Translations under genes and position numbers: made by a program
Shown here: positions 18,262 through 30,398 of the stretch, in pieces
Numbering within the stretch: the first letter of the stretch is position 1
Layout: each line of letters opens with the position of its first letter
DNA from: Pseudomonas graminis
GTDB lineage: Bacteria > Pseudomonadota > Gammaproteobacteria > Pseudomonadales > Pseudomonadaceae
Length of the DNA stretch: 64,000 nt
Assembly (NCBI RefSeq): GCF_900111735.1
Contig: NZ_FOHW01000006.1
Location: 62,001-126,000, forward strand
Direction of reading: 5' to 3'
The notes under the pieces: generated by a model
What the model was told of the DNA's origin: nothing
The model's database searches: none
Seen by the model: the letters and a program-made list of their open reading frames with translations, nothing else

Positions 18262-19704
18262 TCACGCCGCGCCTGTGCCGCCAACGGTGATCGCATCGAT
18301 CTTCAGCGTAGGCTGACCCACGCCTACCGGAAGCGATTGACCGTCCTTGCCGCAGGTGCCGACGCCGCTGTCCAGGGACAGATCGTTGCCGACCATCGAC
18401 ACACGGCTCATGCATTCCGGACCGTTGCCAATCAGCGTCGCGCCTTTGACCGGCGCGGTGATTTTGCCGTCTTCGATCAGATAAGCCTCGCTGGTGGAGA
18501 ACACAAACTTGCCGCTGGTGATGTCCACCTGTCCGCCGCCGAGGTTGGCGCAGTAAATGCCGCGCTTGACCGAGGCGATGATTTCCGCCGGATCGCTCTG
18601 GCCGCCGAGCATGTAGGTGTTGGTCATGCGCGGCATCGGCAGGTGCGCGTAGGACTCGCGACGACCGTTACCCGTGCGCGCGACGCCCATCAGCCGTGCG
18701 TTGAGCTTGTCCTGCATGTAGCCCTTGAGCACGCCGTTTTCGATCAGCGTGGTGCACTCGGTCGGGGTGCCTTCGTCATCGACGGTCAGGGAACCGCGGC
18801 GATCGGCCAGCGTGCCGTCATCGACGATGGTGCAGAGCTTGGACGCGACCATCTCGCCCATACGACCGCTGTACGCCGAGCTGCCCTTGCGGTTGAAGTC
18901 GCCTTCAAGACCGTGGCCGACGGCCTCGTGCAGTAACACGCCGGACCAGCCGGAGCCCAGTACCACCGGCAAGGTGCCCGCCGGCGCCGGAATCGCTTCG
19001 AGATTGACCAGCGCCTGACGCAGGGCTTCACGGGCATAGCCCATGGCGCGGTCGTCGTTGAGGAAATAACGGTAATCGGTGCGTCCGCCGCCGCCGTGTC
19101 CGCCGCGCTCACGACGGCCGTTCTGCTCGACGATCACGCTGACGTTGAAACGCACCAGGGGACGTACGTCGGCAGCAAGACCGCCGTCAGTCGAGGCCAC
19201 AAGAATGCGCTCCCAGACACCGGCCATGCTCACGGTGACCTGCTGAATACGCGGGTCAAGCGCACGAGTGGCGGCGTCGACGCGCTTGAGCAGCTCGACT
19301 TTCTCGGCACGGGTCATGACTTCCAGGGGGTTGTCCGGCGCATAAAGCTGGGCGACGTCCTGGGTGGTGAACGCCTGAACCCGCCCTTCCTGGCCAGCGC
19401 GGGAAATCGAGCGAGCGGCCCGGGCCGCCTGGGTCAGGGCTTCATGGGTAATGGCGTTGCTGTAGGCGAAGCCGGTTTTCTCGCCTGACTGTGCGCGTAC
19501 GCCGACGCCCTGGTCCAGGTTGAAGCTGCCTTCTTTGACGATGCCGTCTTCCAGTGCCCAGGACTCGGAAATCTGCCCCTGGAAATACAGGTCGGCGGCG
19601 TCGATGCCTGGGCCGGCCAGCTCGCCGAGCACCGATTGCAGGCTGTCGATGCTCAGGCCGCCTGGTGCCAGAAGGTGTTCGCTGACAGAGGACAAGTGGC
19701 TCAT
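18262..19704 (-). CDS. tldD: Metalloprotease TldD
   Basis: Protein of 480 residues, full length. The zinc motif HEAVGH (residues 259-264, in [13 protein letters not shown]) is intact, and a downstream Cys ligand region GPECMSRV is present. It is the catalytic partner of PmbA. Start at ATG 19704, preceded by GGAG. It follows the nitrilase-family gene with only a few bases between, so the two are cotranscribed. Confidence 0.97.
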   Translation of the reverse strand: MSHLSSVSEHLLAPGGLSIDSLQSVLGELAGPGIDAADLYFQGQISESWALEDGIVKEGSFNLDQGVGVRAQSGEKTGFAYSNAITHEALTQAARAARSISRAGQEGRVQAFTTQDVAQLYAPDNPLEVMTRAEKVELLKRVDAATRALDPRIQQVTVSMAGVWERILVASTDGGLAADVRPLVRFNVSVIVEQNGRRERGGHGGGGRTDYRYFLNDDRAMGYAREALRQALVNLEAIPAPAGTLPVVLGSGWSGVLLHEAVGHGLEGDFNRKGSSAYSGRMGEMVASKLCTIVDDGTLADRRGSLTVDDEGTPTECTTLIENGVLKGYMQDKLNARLMGVARTGNGRRESYAHLPMPRMTNTYMLGGQSDPAEIIASVKRGIYCANLGGGQVDITSGKFVFSTSEAYLIEDGKITAPVKGATLIGNGPECMSRVSMVGNDLSLDSGVGTCGKDGQSLPVGVGQPTLKIDAITVGGTGAA

Positions 19705-19706
19705 AT

Positions 19707-20558
19707 TCACTCCGGGGTATTGGCAGGTCGCACGGCGGCCTGCGAAAAAAATCGCCGGTGATTCGCTACCGGCATGCGCGCCCGTATGGACGCTTGTTCT
19801 ACGCTGTCTCGTTCGGCCAGCAGCACGGCTTCACCCTGCGCCTGCTCGGCCAGCACGCGGCCCCATGGATCTATGATCGCCGCGTGCCCAAATGTTTCTC
19901 TCGGCCCCGGATGAATTCCGCCCTGCGCCGCCGCCAGCAGGTAGCACTGGGTTTCGATGGCCCGGGCGCGCAGCAGAATCTCCCAGTGCGCCGCGCCGGT
20001 CACGGCGGTAAAGGCCGACGGCGCGGTGATCAATTCAGCCCCCGCTTCCCGCAGCGCAGTGTACAGCTCGGGAAAGCGCAGGTCGTAACACACCGACAGC
20101 CCCAGCCGTCCGACCGGCGTATCGGCCACGACCACGTTGTTGCCGTGGGCGTAATCGTCGGATTCCCGGTACCGCCCTCGTGCATCGGCGACATCGACGT
20201 CGAACAGGTGCAGCTTGTCGTAACGCGCGACCTGCTGGCCCTGATCGTCAATCAGCAGCGAACACGCCGTGACTTTGCCATCAGGCTGGCCTTCAGGGGG
20301 CAGCGGCAATGTCCCGGCAACTATCCATAAGGTGAGGTCGCGAGCGGCAAGTTTCAACCATGGCAGGATCGGACCTTCGCCAATGGCCTCGGCGCGGCCG
20401 ATGGCGGCCACATCGCGACGGCCCATTGCGGCGAAGTTTTCCGGGAGCACGGCCAGTTTCGCGCCCGACGCAGCCGCCTGTTCCAGCAACCTGCGCGCCT
20501 GGGCCAGATTGCCGAGCACGTCGCTCTGGCTGACCATCTGAATGACTGCGAAGGACAT
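19707..20558 (-). CDS. Carbon-nitrogen hydrolase (nitrilase superfamily, Nit1-like)
   Basis: Protein of 283 residues. The catalytic triad is visible: E40 ([10 protein letters not shown]), K115 ([10 protein letters not shown]) and C157 ([14 protein letters not shown]). The pattern is closest to the Nit1/YafV-like omega-amidase or deaminated-glutathione amidase group, a metabolite-repair activity; the exact substrate is inference. Start at ATG 20558 ([10 protein letters not shown]), because codons upstream of it run into a REP region. It lies directly upstream of tldD and downstream of yhdP, as in other Pseudomonas. Confidence 0.9.
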   Translation of the reverse strand: MSFAVIQMVSQSDVLGNLAQARRLLEQAAASGAKLAVLPENFAAMGRRDVAAIGRAEAIGEGPILPWLKLAARDLTLWIVAGTLPLPPEGQPDGKVTACSLLIDDQGQQVARYDKLHLFDVDVADARGRYRESDDYAHGNNVVVADTPVGRLGLSVCYDLRFPELYTALREAGAELITAPSAFTAVTGAAHWEILLRARAIETQCYLLAAAQGGIHPGPRETFGHAAIIDPWGRVLAEQAQGEAVLLAERDSVEQASIRARMPVANHRRFFSQAAVRPANTPE

Positions 20559-20649
20559 ACGCGCTCCCTGATCGATAGAACTGCACTCTACTCCAAGCAC
20601 CGATGATGGGCTCGCCCGGCGGCTCGAATTCATCGTCACTGCACCACCC

Positions 20650-20963
20650 TTCCCGGCTGAAGCCGGTCCCACTAAGGCTGCGCGTTCATCCCGTGGGTCC
20701 GGCTTTAGCCGGGAATCTTTCAAGTGTCACACCGCAGAGCAATTGAAGAGCCGCAGATCAGAATGCAGGAGCGCGCTTGCCCGCGAAAGCGTAGGTACGG
20801 ACGACCCGAATGCGTCGGATGTACCGGCCTCTTCGCGGGCAAGCGCGCTCCTACACCGATCAGCGGCAGACAGTGAACGCTCGTGGCACCCACTGGCCTC
20901 TTCCCGGCTGAAGCCGATTCCATTGACACCGCGCTCACTAGTGGGACCGGCTTTAGCCGGGAA
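20650..20963. repeat. Cluster of three REP doublets between yhdP and the nitrilase gene
   Basis: Three inverted pairs in about 310 bp: 20650-20715 and 20899-20963 use the core TTCCCGGCTGAAGCCGG / CCGGCTTTAGCCGGGAA, while 20765-20855 uses the GGAGCGCGCTTGCCCGCGAA core. So two REP families alternate. The 450-bp gap between the genes holds nothing else I can recognise. Confidence 0.85.
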
Positions 20964-21012
20964 GGCGTCGGAAGACACACCGCAAGGGTCGGGCGTCACG
21001 CCAAGGCAGTGA

Positions 21013-24000
21013 TTACTGCCGTTTCTCGAACGGCTTGTCGAAGGTGATCTTGGGTTCTTTCCATGGCCCTTCGACCTTGTACTGGACGCTGGCGAAGCGC
21101 GATACGCGATCGCCCAGCAGTTTGTCGACGAGGAACAACGCGCCGCCAATCGCCGGTGCGCCGACGATCAACGCGGCAATCGGCAAATTATTGGTTACCG
21201 GCAGGGTCACCAGCAGCTTGGCGTCGACACGGTCGCGGACCATGTCCAGCGTGCCGTCGAGTTCCAGGTTGGTAGACGGGCCGGTCATGGTGATCGGGTC
21301 GCGAGTGACATACACGCCATCGCTCGCCACCAGCAGTCCTTTGACCTTATCGTAGCTCAGCCCCTTGCCCAACAGGTCGGAGAAGTCCAGACGCAGACGC
21401 CGGCCTATGGAATTGAAGTTGAGCAGGCCGAACACCCGCAATGCCTGCGCGCCACCCTCGACCTCAACGAACTGGCCGTTTTTCAGCGTCGCATCCAGGT
21501 TGCCGGAATAACGCTTCAACCCCACCCAGGCGGGCGAGCCCGGCCAGCGTCCGTCAGCGTTCAGCTCGAACTCCTGACTGGTGACCGTCGGCGCGAAACC
21601 CCAAGCCTTCAGCACATCCGCAAGATTCTTGCCGCTCACCTGGCCCTTGAACCAACTGCTGGTCGTCCCTGGTGTACCTTCCCACCCCCCATTACCCAGC
21701 AGCGCAATGCCTTTGAGGCCCAGATTCATGTCGGCCATCTGGATACCGTTCGGCGTCGGGCGGATCCTGAGCGACCACGCACCCATCAATTGATCGCCCT
21801 GAAACAGCTGCGTGATCTTGATGTTCAGCGCGGGGATCTTGCGCGGGTCGACGTCCGCCAATGGGTCCGGCGGGTTTTCCACAACCGCAGCGTTCGGGTC
21901 TGGTGCGGGCAAACGCACGTACAACAGATTGATGTCGATCGGCGCGGTTTTGCTGTCCGGCAACGTCGCAGTGCCTTTCACCTTCGAACTGTCCAGCGAC
22001 AGCGCCCACGCGGTGTCACTGCGGTTGAGCTGAACCCCCGCCTGCTCCAGCGTCGTCCCCATCGCAGTCAGCTTGCCGATTTGCAAATCGACGCTGTTGA
22101 GTAACTGCTTGGCGCTGCCCCCCGGGTCATTCCCGGCGTAACGCTCAGCCATGGCTTGCCAGGGCGCGATATCCAGCTCCGACAGCGAACCGCGAACACG
22201 CAATCCCTTGGCGTCCGGCACGATCGCCCCGCCTTCACCGAGGAATAGCTCGCCACGCCCATCGGCGAACTTGCCCGGCGGCGACGCGAACGCCAGATTG
22301 GCGATATTGCCGTAGCCGACGTCAATGCGCCGTTCCGGGCCTTGGAGGTTCATGCGGAAATCGGTGTCGCGCGCGTCATCAGCAGATTTTCCGAACGGAG
22401 CTGGCAAATCCACTGCCAGACCTTTCAGATTCGAGTTGATCTGCAACTGACTGGCGTTGCCGCTCAATGTCAGCTGCAGCTGATAGGGCAGATCACCCGA
22501 GATCGGCAGCGGCTGCGTCACGCCCAGCCAATCGGTCAGGCGCTTGCTGGCGATCTGGCTGCTGGCAGTCACACGCGTCACCGGCGCCCCCGGTTTGCCT
22601 TCGGCGAAGATCTCGGCGTTCACCGGCTTGTCGAAGGCGACGGCCTTGATGTTCTTGCCGCTCAGGCCCTTGGTGTAATCGAAGCGGAAGTCGCCGCGCA
22701 ATTGCGTCAACTCCAGCACCGGATCGGCGAGCTTGAGACGCGAATTGTCGGTACTGAAATCCATTACGACCTTGGGCTCCTGCCCCTTGACCAGCGGGAT
22801 ATCCAGATTGAGGTGCCCCTGCAGCGGTCCTTCCGCCTGCCAGCCAGCGAAGGTCTGGGCGGTGCCGATCGGCGCTTCCTGAAGAATCTTCATGCCGTCC
22901 TGAAGGCTGCCCTTCAAGTCACTGTCCACCAACAGATGGCTGGACTGGCCCGCCGGGACATGGGGAATGTCCACCGCGACATTGCTGACCTGGGTGTTCA
23001 GCAGCTGACCCTTGTTGGCCCGAATGCGCACGCCGCTGTTCTCAACGAAGACGTCACCGTCGACATTGTTCAGCTGCGGCCATCCCGGCTGAAAGGCCAG
23101 GCTCGCGTTGCGCACCTTGAAGAACAGGCTGATGACACGCGCCACGTCAGGCGCGTCTTTGTTGATCGAACCCTGATACTGGAAGAAACCCTGATCGACG
23201 TTGCCACCCAGAATCGCGGTGCGCAGCCATTGGTCGAGGGCTGGGCTGAGCACGGCGGGCAGGTACTTGGAGGTGTAGCGACCGTCGCCGTCGACCAGCC
23301 CGACGCGCAGGTCCATGTAGTCTTCCTGGCTGTGATCAAAGTGCAGGCGAATGAGGAAATCGCTGGCGATGTTGCCCTCCTCCCCCTCGACCTTGATGTA
23401 GGGCGCAATCAGCGTGAAGCCTTGATCATCCAGCGACCAGGTCAGCTTTGCATTGGCGTGCCGGTACTTCCATTCGTTACGGAAGATCGGGTCCAGGTGC
23501 AGCATGAAATCATCGGTGTCGAGGCGCAGTTCGCCCTGGCCCAGATCCCCGCTGATGGCACCGCTGACGTTCCCCGCCGCCGGCGCGCCGTGGTAAGCGT
23601 CGAAACCGACCTTGTCGAGATTGGCAGCGAAGCTCAGTCGCTTGGGCGCCTCGGCCTGCGGTCGGTAATCGACCAGCACATTGCGCAGGCCGCCAGTGAC
23701 TTTCAGGCGGTCGACCGCCACCATGACCTTGTCGGGCAACGGCGCCAGTGAGTCCAGCAGCGGCGTAATCGGCGTCAGATCAAGACGGTCCGCCTGTACG
23801 TGCCACAGCTCTTCGGCGTCGGCCGTCGCAGCGGTCTGCTGCAGATCAACGCGACTTTCCCAGCGCTTGCTGTTCAGGTCCATCGCCAACGAATCGAGCG
23901 TGGCGCTGAAGCCTTTTTCGTCGCGCACAAACCACGCATTGAGGGCCAGATTGTCAATGCGCGCGGGCTTGCGGTCGGCGTACGCGCCTTTGAACTGCGG

Positions 24001-24828
24001 CGCGTTCAAGCGGGCAACGGCGCTTTGCACATTGCCCTTGCCCCAGTTCAGCCACAGCTCGCCGCCGGCCTTGAGCTTCTGGATCTTCCAGTCGCGGGTC
24101 AGGCTCTTCGGCAACCATTGCGACCACTCGCTTTGCGGCAAGCTCAAATAGGCCTGGGCCTCGCCATCGCGCCATTCGTGGGCGCGCACGGTGGAGCGAA
24201 CGTTCAGCGACAGCGGCTGGCCGTCAGGCAGGTTCAGGCGAGCGTCGAGGCGCTGATGCAGACTGCCGGTCTTCAGCGTCAGGCTCACGTAGGTCAGCGT
24301 CAGGGGGGAATGGTCATACGGCTGCAAGGTGATCTGGCTGTCGAACAGCGACAGGTGCGAGACCATCTGCATCTGATTGAGGATTTGCTCGGGGTCGAAG
24401 GGCTTGTCGGTTTGAACAGGGAGCCCTTGCAGTGCCCAGTGGCCGGTCTGGTCTTCCTTCAGGCCGATCTGCAGGCCGTCCAGCTCAAGCCGTTCGAGGC
24501 GCACTTCGCGGGTACGCAGGCTGGCGAGCAGGTCAGGCATGGCCCGCACGTGATCGAGCCGAACGGCATTGCCGCCTTCACCGATCATTACATCGCGCGC
24601 GACCAAAATGGGGGCGAAGCCGCTCCAGCTGCCTTCCAGCCGACCAATGCTCACCGGCATGCCCAGCGCAGTCTGCGCCTTCGCCTCAACGTCGGCGCGG
24701 TATTCGGCCACCATCGGCACCAATTGACGGCCGACACTCACGTACAGCGCAACCAGCACCACGAAAAGGGCGCACAGGCTCAGCCCCCAACGGGTCAGCA
24801 CAGCCAGAAACCGGGTCAGACGCTCCAT
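21013..24828 (-). CDS. yhdP: YhdP family protein (DUF3971 / AsmA-like, envelope lipid transport)
   Basis: Protein of 1271 residues with an N-terminal membrane helix (FLAVLTRWGLSLCALFVVLVALYVSV), a long beta-rich periplasmic region and a C-terminal AsmA-type domain (GTLDMVRDRVDAKLLVTLPVTNNLPIAALIVGAPAIGGALFL VDKLLG region). YhdP, with TamB and YdbH, carries phospholipid from inner to outer membrane in enterobacteria. Size and both ends match full-length members. Start at ATG 24828 (MERLTRFL). It follows rng on the minus strand, the conserved rng-yhdP order. Confidence 0.93.
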   Translation of the reverse strand: MERLTRFLAVLTRWGLSLCALFVVLVALYVSVGRQLVPMVAEYRADVEAKAQTALGMPVSIGRLEGSWSGFAPILVARDVMIGEGGNAVRLDHVRAMPDLLASLRTREVRLERLELDGLQIGLKEDQTGHWALQGLPVQTDKPFDPEQILNQMQMVSHLSLFDSQITLQPYDHSPLTLTYVSLTLKTGSLHQRLDARLNLPDGQPLSLNVRSTVRAHEWRDGEAQAYLSLPQSEWSQWLPKSLTRDWKIQKLKAGGELWLNWGKGNVQSAVARLNAPQFKGAYADRKPARIDNLALNAWFVRDEKGFSATLDSLAMDLNSKRWESRVDLQQTAATADAEELWHVQADRLDLTPITPLLDSLAPLPDKVMVAVDRLKVTGGLRNVLVDYRPQAEAPKRLSFAANLDKVGFDAYHGAPAAGNVSGAISGDLGQGELRLDTDDFMLHLDPIFRNEWKYRHANAKLTWSLDDQGFTLIAPYIKVEGEEGNIASDFLIRLHFDHSQEDYMDLRVGLVDGDGRYTSKYLPAVLSPALDQWLRTAILGGNVDQGFFQYQGSINKDAPDVARVISLFFKVRNASLAFQPGWPQLNNVDGDVFVENSGVRIRANKGQLLNTQVSNVAVDIPHVPAGQSSHLLVDSDLKGSLQDGMKILQEAPIGTAQTFAGWQAEGPLQGHLNLDIPLVKGQEPKVVMDFSTDNSRLKLADPVLELTQLRGDFRFDYTKGLSGKNIKAVAFDKPVNAEIFAEGKPGAPVTRVTASSQIASKRLTDWLGVTQPLPISGDLPYQLQLTLSGNASQLQINSNLKGLAVDLPAPFGKSADDARDTDFRMNLQGPERRIDVGYGNIANLAFASPPGKFADGRGELFLGEGGAIVPDAKGLRVRGSLSELDIAPWQAMAERYAGNDPGGSAKQLLNSVDLQIGKLTAMGTTLEQAGVQLNRSDTAWALSLDSSKVKGTATLPDSKTAPIDINLLYVRLPAPDPNAAVVENPPDPLADVDPRKIPALNIKITQLFQGDQLMGAWSLRIRPTPNGIQMADMNLGLKGIALLGNGGWEGTPGTTSSWFKGQVSGKNLADVLKAWGFAPTVTSQEFELNADGRWPGSPAWVGLKRYSGNLDATLKNGQFVEVEGGAQALRVFGLLNFNSIGRRLRLDFSDLLGKGLSYDKVKGLLVASDGVYVTRDPITMTGPSTNLELDGTLDMVRDRVDAKLLVTLPVTNNLPIAALIVGAPAIGGALFLVDKLLGDRVSRFASVQYKVEGPWKEPKITFDKPFEKRQ

Positions 24829-25018
24829 GTCGCTACGCCTCCGCAAAAACTGCCTGCATATGGCATCCGGCCCAATCGTGCAGGTGCGGGTACGTCCAGG
24901 TTGTGCTCAATCGCCACGCGTTGTTCTCTTTGGACGGCATCCGTTCCGTCTGCCTCAAGGGCACTGTTTTCTGTATTCAACTGCACCGCCACTCGGCAGC
25001 ACGGCGCATCACGCACTC

Positions 25019-26476
25019 TCAGAGCAGCACGACGTCATATTGTTCCTGGGAGTACATGGTCTCGACCTGAAAGCGAATGGTCCTGCCAATGAACACTTCC
25101 AGTTCGGCCACATTGCCGGATTCTTCGTCAAGCAACCGGTCGACCACTTTCTGATTGGCCAGCACGCGGTAGCCCACCGCCTGATAAGCCCGGGCTTCGC
25201 GCAGAATCTCGCGGAATATCTCGTAGCAGATGGTTTCCGGGGTCTTCAGCTTGCCACGGCCCTGGCAACTGCTGCACGGCTCGCAGAGCACTTGCTCCAG
25301 GCTTTCCCGGGTGCGCTTGCGCGTCATCTGCACCAGGCCCAGTTCGGTGATGCCGATGATGTTGGTTTTGGCGTGGTCACGCTCAAGCTGCTTTTCGAGG
25401 GTCCGCAGCACCTGTCGCTGATGCTCGGCGTCTTCCATATCGATGAAATCGATGATGATGATGCCGCCGATATTGCGCAGCCGCAGCTGCCGGGCAATGG
25501 CAGTCGCTGCTTCAAGATTGGTCTTGAAGATGGTCTCTTCGAGGTTGCGGTGACCGACGAACGCACCGGTGTTCACATCGATGGTGGTCATGGCTTCGGC
25601 GGGATCGATGACCAGATAGCCGCCGGACTTGAGCGGTACCTTGCGGTCCAGCGCCCGTTGAATTTCGTCCTCGACGCCGTACAGGTCGAAGATCGGCCGC
25701 TCGCCGGGGTAATGCTCAAGGCGATCGGCGATTTCCGGCATCAGCTCAGCGACGAACTGGGTGGTCTTCTGGAAGGTCTCGCGGGAATCGATGCGAATCT
25801 TCTCGGTGCGCGGGCTGACCAGATCGCGCAACGTGCGCAGCGCCAGACCGAGGTCTTCGTAAATCACGCTGGCCGGGCTGATGGTTTTGATCTGCTCGCC
25901 AATCTGGTCCCACAGCCTGCGCAGGTAGCGGATGTCCATCATGATCTCGTCGGCGCCCGCACCTTCGGCCGCCGTGCGCAGGATGAACCCGCCCTTCTCC
26001 TTGATCCCTTCCTTGGCGACGCAATCGCTGACCACTTGCTTCAGGCGTTCGCGCTCGGCTTCGTCTTCGATTTTCAGGGAAATGCCGACATGGGCCGTGC
26101 GCGGCATGTATACGAGGTAGCGCGACGGGATCGACAGCTGGGTCGTCAACCGTGCGCCTTTGCTACCAATCGGGTCCTTGGTGACTTGCACCACCAGACT
26201 CTGGCCATCGTGGACCAGCGAGCTGATGGTCTCCACGGCCGGGCCTTCGCGCATGGAGATTTCCGAAGCGTGAATAAACGCCGCACGGTCCAGACCGATG
26301 TCGATGAACGCCGCCTGCATGCCAGGCAGCACGCGCACGACTTTGCCCTTGTAGATATTGCCCACGATCCCGCGACGCTGGGTGCGTTCGACGTGCACCT
26401 CTTGCAACACCCCGTTCTCAACGACCGCCACGCGCGATTCCATCGGCGTGATGTTGATCAGAATCTCTTCACTCAT
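25019..26476 (-). CDS. rng: Ribonuclease G
   Basis: Protein of 485 residues. An S1 RNA-binding domain lies near residues 38-128 ([35 protein letters not shown]). The catalytic core contains the two Mg-binding Asp regions [11 protein letters not shown] and [11 protein letters not shown], followed by the zinc-link cysteines CEPCSSCQG. It matures the 5' end of 16S rRNA and degrades selected mRNAs. It lacks the long C-terminal scaffold of RNase E. The start overlaps the maf stop by 4 bp, so it is coupled to maf. Confidence 0.97.
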   Translation of the reverse strand: MSEEILINITPMESRVAVVENGVLQEVHVERTQRRGIVGNIYKGKVVRVLPGMQAAFIDIGLDRAAFIHASEISMREGPAVETISSLVHDGQSLVVQVTKDPIGSKGARLTTQLSIPSRYLVYMPRTAHVGISLKIEDEAERERLKQVVSDCVAKEGIKEKGGFILRTAAEGAGADEIMMDIRYLRRLWDQIGEQIKTISPASVIYEDLGLALRTLRDLVSPRTEKIRIDSRETFQKTTQFVAELMPEIADRLEHYPGERPIFDLYGVEDEIQRALDRKVPLKSGGYLVIDPAEAMTTIDVNTGAFVGHRNLEETIFKTNLEAATAIARQLRLRNIGGIIIIDFIDMEDAEHQRQVLRTLEKQLERDHAKTNIIGITELGLVQMTRKRTRESLEQVLCEPCSSCQGRGKLKTPETICYEIFREILREARAYQAVGYRVLANQKVVDRLLDEESGNVAELEVFIGRTIRFQVETMYSQEQYDVVLL

Positions 26477-27084
26477 GACTTGTCACCTTCCGGGCGTTGC
26501 CAACAGGGTATGCCGAAACGCTGGAGGATTTCTGCGGTTTCGCACAACGGCAAGCCGACCACGGCGGAATAACTGCCACTGAGGTTTTCCACGAACACCG
26601 CGCCCAGGCCTTGAATGCCGTAGCCGCCGGCCTTGTCGCAGGGCTCGCCGCTGGCCCAGTAGCGGCGTGCTTCATCCTCCGGGATCGCCCGGAAGCGGAC
26701 ACGGCTGGTAACGGTTCGGGTTTCGCAGCGCTCTTCGTGCACCACCGCGATTGCGGTCAGGACTTCGTGTTCCCGGTTCGACAGTGCGGCGAGCATCGCC
26801 AGCGCCTCGGCTTCGTCCGCCGGCTTGCCGAGGATGCGGCCGTCCAGCACCACGGCGGTGTCGGCGCCCAGGACGCAGGCGGTCGGGTAGGCAGGATCGT
26901 TGGCGAGATGCAGCAGCCCGGCGTCCGCCTTGCCACGGGCCAGCCGCAGGACGTACGCGGCAGGGGGTTCGTTGGCCAGAGGGGTTTCGTCGATGTCGGC
27001 GCTGAGGGTCGTGAACGGCACGCCGATCTGGGTTAGAAGCTCACGACGGCGCGGGGAGCCGGAGGCCAGAAGAAGTTGGGGCAT
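26473..27084 (-). CDS. maf: Maf-like nucleotide pyrophosphatase (YhdE type, dTTP/UTP)
   Basis: Protein of 203 residues with the Maf N-terminal signature [17 protein letters not shown], the [15 protein letters not shown] segment and [18 protein letters not shown]. Members hydrolyse dTTP, UTP and modified nucleotides to monophosphates and limit misincorporation; the YhdE subgroup is usually encoded beside rng and mre genes, as here. Overlaps rng by 4 bp. Confidence 0.95.
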   Translation of the reverse strand: MPQLLLASGSPRRRELLTQIGVPFTTLSADIDETPLANEPPAAYVLRLARGKADAGLLHLANDPAYPTACVLGADTAVVLDGRILGKPADEAEALAMLAALSNREHEVLTAIAVVHEERCETRTVTSRVRFRAIPEDEARRYWASGEPCDKAGGYGIQGLGAVFVENLSGSYSAVVGLPLCETAEILQRFGIPCWQRPEGDKS

Positions 27085-27165
27085 GGGACGTCTCCGTGTC
27101 GTTGATCACAAGCGTAGCCTTGGTGCACACCGCTGACGTGATGGTGGTCACACCAGCTTCTTCCC

Positions 27166-27262
27166 TTGTAGGACCGGCTTCAGCCGGGAAAGCGTCGGGT
27201 GTCACACCGCAGAACTGATGGCGCTCACACCGGCCTCTTCCCGGCTCAAGCCGGTCCCACTA
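27166..27262. repeat. REP doublet (ACCGGCTTCAGCCGGGAA type)
   Basis: Inverted pair of TGTAGGACCGGCTTCAGCC and TTCCCGGCTCAAGCCGGTCC cores separated by about 50 bases, between maf and mreD. Confidence 0.85.
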
Positions 27263-27298
27263 AAACAGACCAAAAACGGTCCCACTGAATGGTATTGC

Positions 27299-27790
27299 TT
27301 AGTTGATCTTCAAACGCAGACGCAATCCGCGCAGGCCGTAGCTGACCCATGGCCAGAGCAATGCGCTGACCAACGCCGGCAATACCAGCGCGAGGGTCGG
27401 CTGGCGGTTGCCGGTCAGGGCACTGAGCCATAGCTGCACCAGCTGCGCGAGGCCGAATATCACCAGGAGCACCAGGCACTGCTGCCACATCGGGAACATG
27501 CGCAACCGCTGCTGCAACGACAGCACCAGAAACGTAATCAGCGTGAGGATCAACGCGTTCTGTCCCAGCAACGTGCCGTACAGCACGTCCTCGGCCAGCC
27601 CCAGCATCCACGCCGTGACCATGCCGATCTTGTGCGGCAACGCCAGTGCCCAGAAGGCCAGCAGCAATGCGAGCCACAGCGGGCGAAATATTTCCATGAA
27701 CTGCGGCAGCGGCGAAACGCTGAGCAGCAGGCCGATGGCGAAGGTCAGCCAGACCACCCAGCCGTTTCGTGCGGGAGCATGACGCGCCAT
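27299..27790 (-). CDS. mreD: Rod-shape-determining protein MreD
   Basis: Protein of 163 residues with five predicted membrane helices, the normal MreD size. Conserved stretch PHKIGMVTAWMLGLAEDVLYGTLLGQNAL. It is an inner-membrane partner of MreC in the elongasome that directs lateral wall synthesis. Its ATG shares one base with the mreC stop (TAATG), which shows tight translational coupling. Confidence 0.95.
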   Translation of the reverse strand: MARHAPARNGWVVWLTFAIGLLLSVSPLPQFMEIFRPLWLALLLAFWALALPHKIGMVTAWMLGLAEDVLYGTLLGQNALILTLITFLVLSLQQRLRMFPMWQQCLVLLVIFGLAQLVQLWLSALTGNRQPTLALVLPALVSALLWPWVSYGLRGLRLRLKIN

Positions 27791-28962
27791 TATTCTTCCC
27801 TCTCGCGTGGAGCGGCCGGGGTCGCAGCAGGCGTCGCCGGTCGGGTGGCGGCAGGTTTCGCCGCAGGCTTGGCGGACGGTTTGCTGGTCGCGGGTTTGGC
27901 AGGCGTGGTCGCCGCCGGTGCGGTGGTCGCCGGAGCCGGTGCGCCGTTGGCGTTGGCCGGCGTCGACGAAGCACTGTGCCCGGCAGGCTTGGGCACGGTC
28001 GCGGGAACAACCGCCTTGTTCGGCGTGGCAGCAGGAGCGGCACCCGGCACAGTGGCCGATGGCACCGCCGCCGGGTCAGCCGCCTGACGATCGAGCGATT
28101 CCTGCTGCTGCGCAGCGTCGGCAGCGCGCTCTTCAGGGGAACGGCCGTCCGAGAACACCAGCAACAGATAACGGCTGCGGTTCAGCGCCGCCGTTGGCAC
28201 CGCTCGCACGATGGCAAAGGGCTGGCCGGAGTCGTGGATCACTTCCTTCACCGTCGCCACCGGATAACCCGCCGGGAAGCGCTGACCCAGACCGGAACTC
28301 ACCAGCAGGTCGCCTTCCTTGATGTCAGCGGTGTCCGCCACATGGCGCAGCTCGAGACGTTCCGGGTTGCCGGTGCCGCTGGCAATCGCGCGCAGCCCGT
28401 TGCGGTTCACCTGCACCGGAATGCTATGGGTGGTGTCGGTCAGCAGCAGCACGCGGGACGTGTAGGGCATCAACTCGACCACCTGCCCCATCAGGCCGCG
28501 GGCATCGAGCACTGGCTGACCGAGGACCACGCCGTCGCGCTCACCCTTGTTGATGATGATCCGGTGGGTGAACGGGTTGGGGTCCATGCCGATCAGCTCG
28601 GCGACTTCGACCTTCTCGTTGACCAGTGCCGACGAGTTCAGAAGCTCGCGCAGGCGAACGTTCTGCTCGGTCAAGGCAGCCAGCTTTTGCAGGCGGCCTT
28701 GCAGCAGCAGGTTCTCGGTCTTGAGTTTTTCGTTTTCGGCGGCAAGCTCGGTGCGGCTGCCAAACTGGCTGGCGACGCCCTGATACAGACGCTCGGGCAG
28801 GTCGGCAATCCAGTAAGACTGCATCAGCACCAGCGACATCTGACTGCGGACAGGTTTGAGCAGGGTGAAACGTGCGTCCACGACCATGATGGCCACAGAC
28901 AGCACGACCAGCACCAGTAGACGGACGCCCAGGGACGGGCCCTTGGAGAAAAGCGGTTTAAT
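27790..28962 (-). CDS. mreC: Rod-shape-determining protein MreC, apparent ATT start
   Basis: Protein of 390 residues: short cytosolic start (IKPLFSKGPSLGVRL), one membrane helix, a coiled coil at about residues 70-110 (LAAENEKLKTENLLLQGRLQKL), two beta-barrel domains, and an Ala/Pro/Thr-rich tail of roughly 100 residues. No ATG, GTG or TTG exists between the upstream in-frame stop and the membrane helix. An ATT at 28962 follows AAGGAG at ideal spacing and restores the family N-terminus, so I infer an AUU start. The first GTG (28914) would delete the cytosolic segment and part of the helix. MreC organises the elongasome in the periplasm. Confidence 0.9.
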   Translation of the reverse strand: MKPLFSKGPSLGVRLLVLVVLSVAIMVVDARFTLLKPVRSQMSLVLMQSYWIADLPERLYQGVASQFGSRTELAAENEKLKTENLLLQGRLQKLAALTEQNVRLRELLNSSALVNEKVEVAELIGMDPNPFTHRIIINKGERDGVVLGQPVLDARGLMGQVVELMPYTSRVLLLTDTTHSIPVQVNRNGLRAIASGTGNPERLELRHVADTADIKEGDLLVSSGLGQRFPAGYPVATVKEVIHDSGQPFAIVRAVPTAALNRSRYLLLVFSDGRSPEERAADAAQQQESLDRQAADPAAVPSATVPGAAPAATPNKAVVPATVPKPAGHSASSTPANANGAPAPATTAPAATTPAKPATSKPSAKPAAKPAATRPATPAATPAAPREREE

Positions 28963-29154
28963 GGGCCGCTCCTTCCAGAGATGCGTGAATCTTGCTGTGC
29001 TTATTCATGCGACATGAAACCGGCCTGATGCGGATTGATGGAAATGCAGGGCGTCAGACTTGCAACATCGCTGCGCGACGTCAACAGGTCGGACACGAAC
29101 AGGCAGCACGGTGAGGTGCTGCCCGTTAAGCGCAACATGCTGCGTTCCGGCGAC

Positions 29155-30398
<1,244 letters not shown>

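Noticed and set aside
24827..26572. A 581-codon open frame on the plus strand
   Set aside because: Antisense to rng, whose S1 domain and catalytic Asp motifs are clear.
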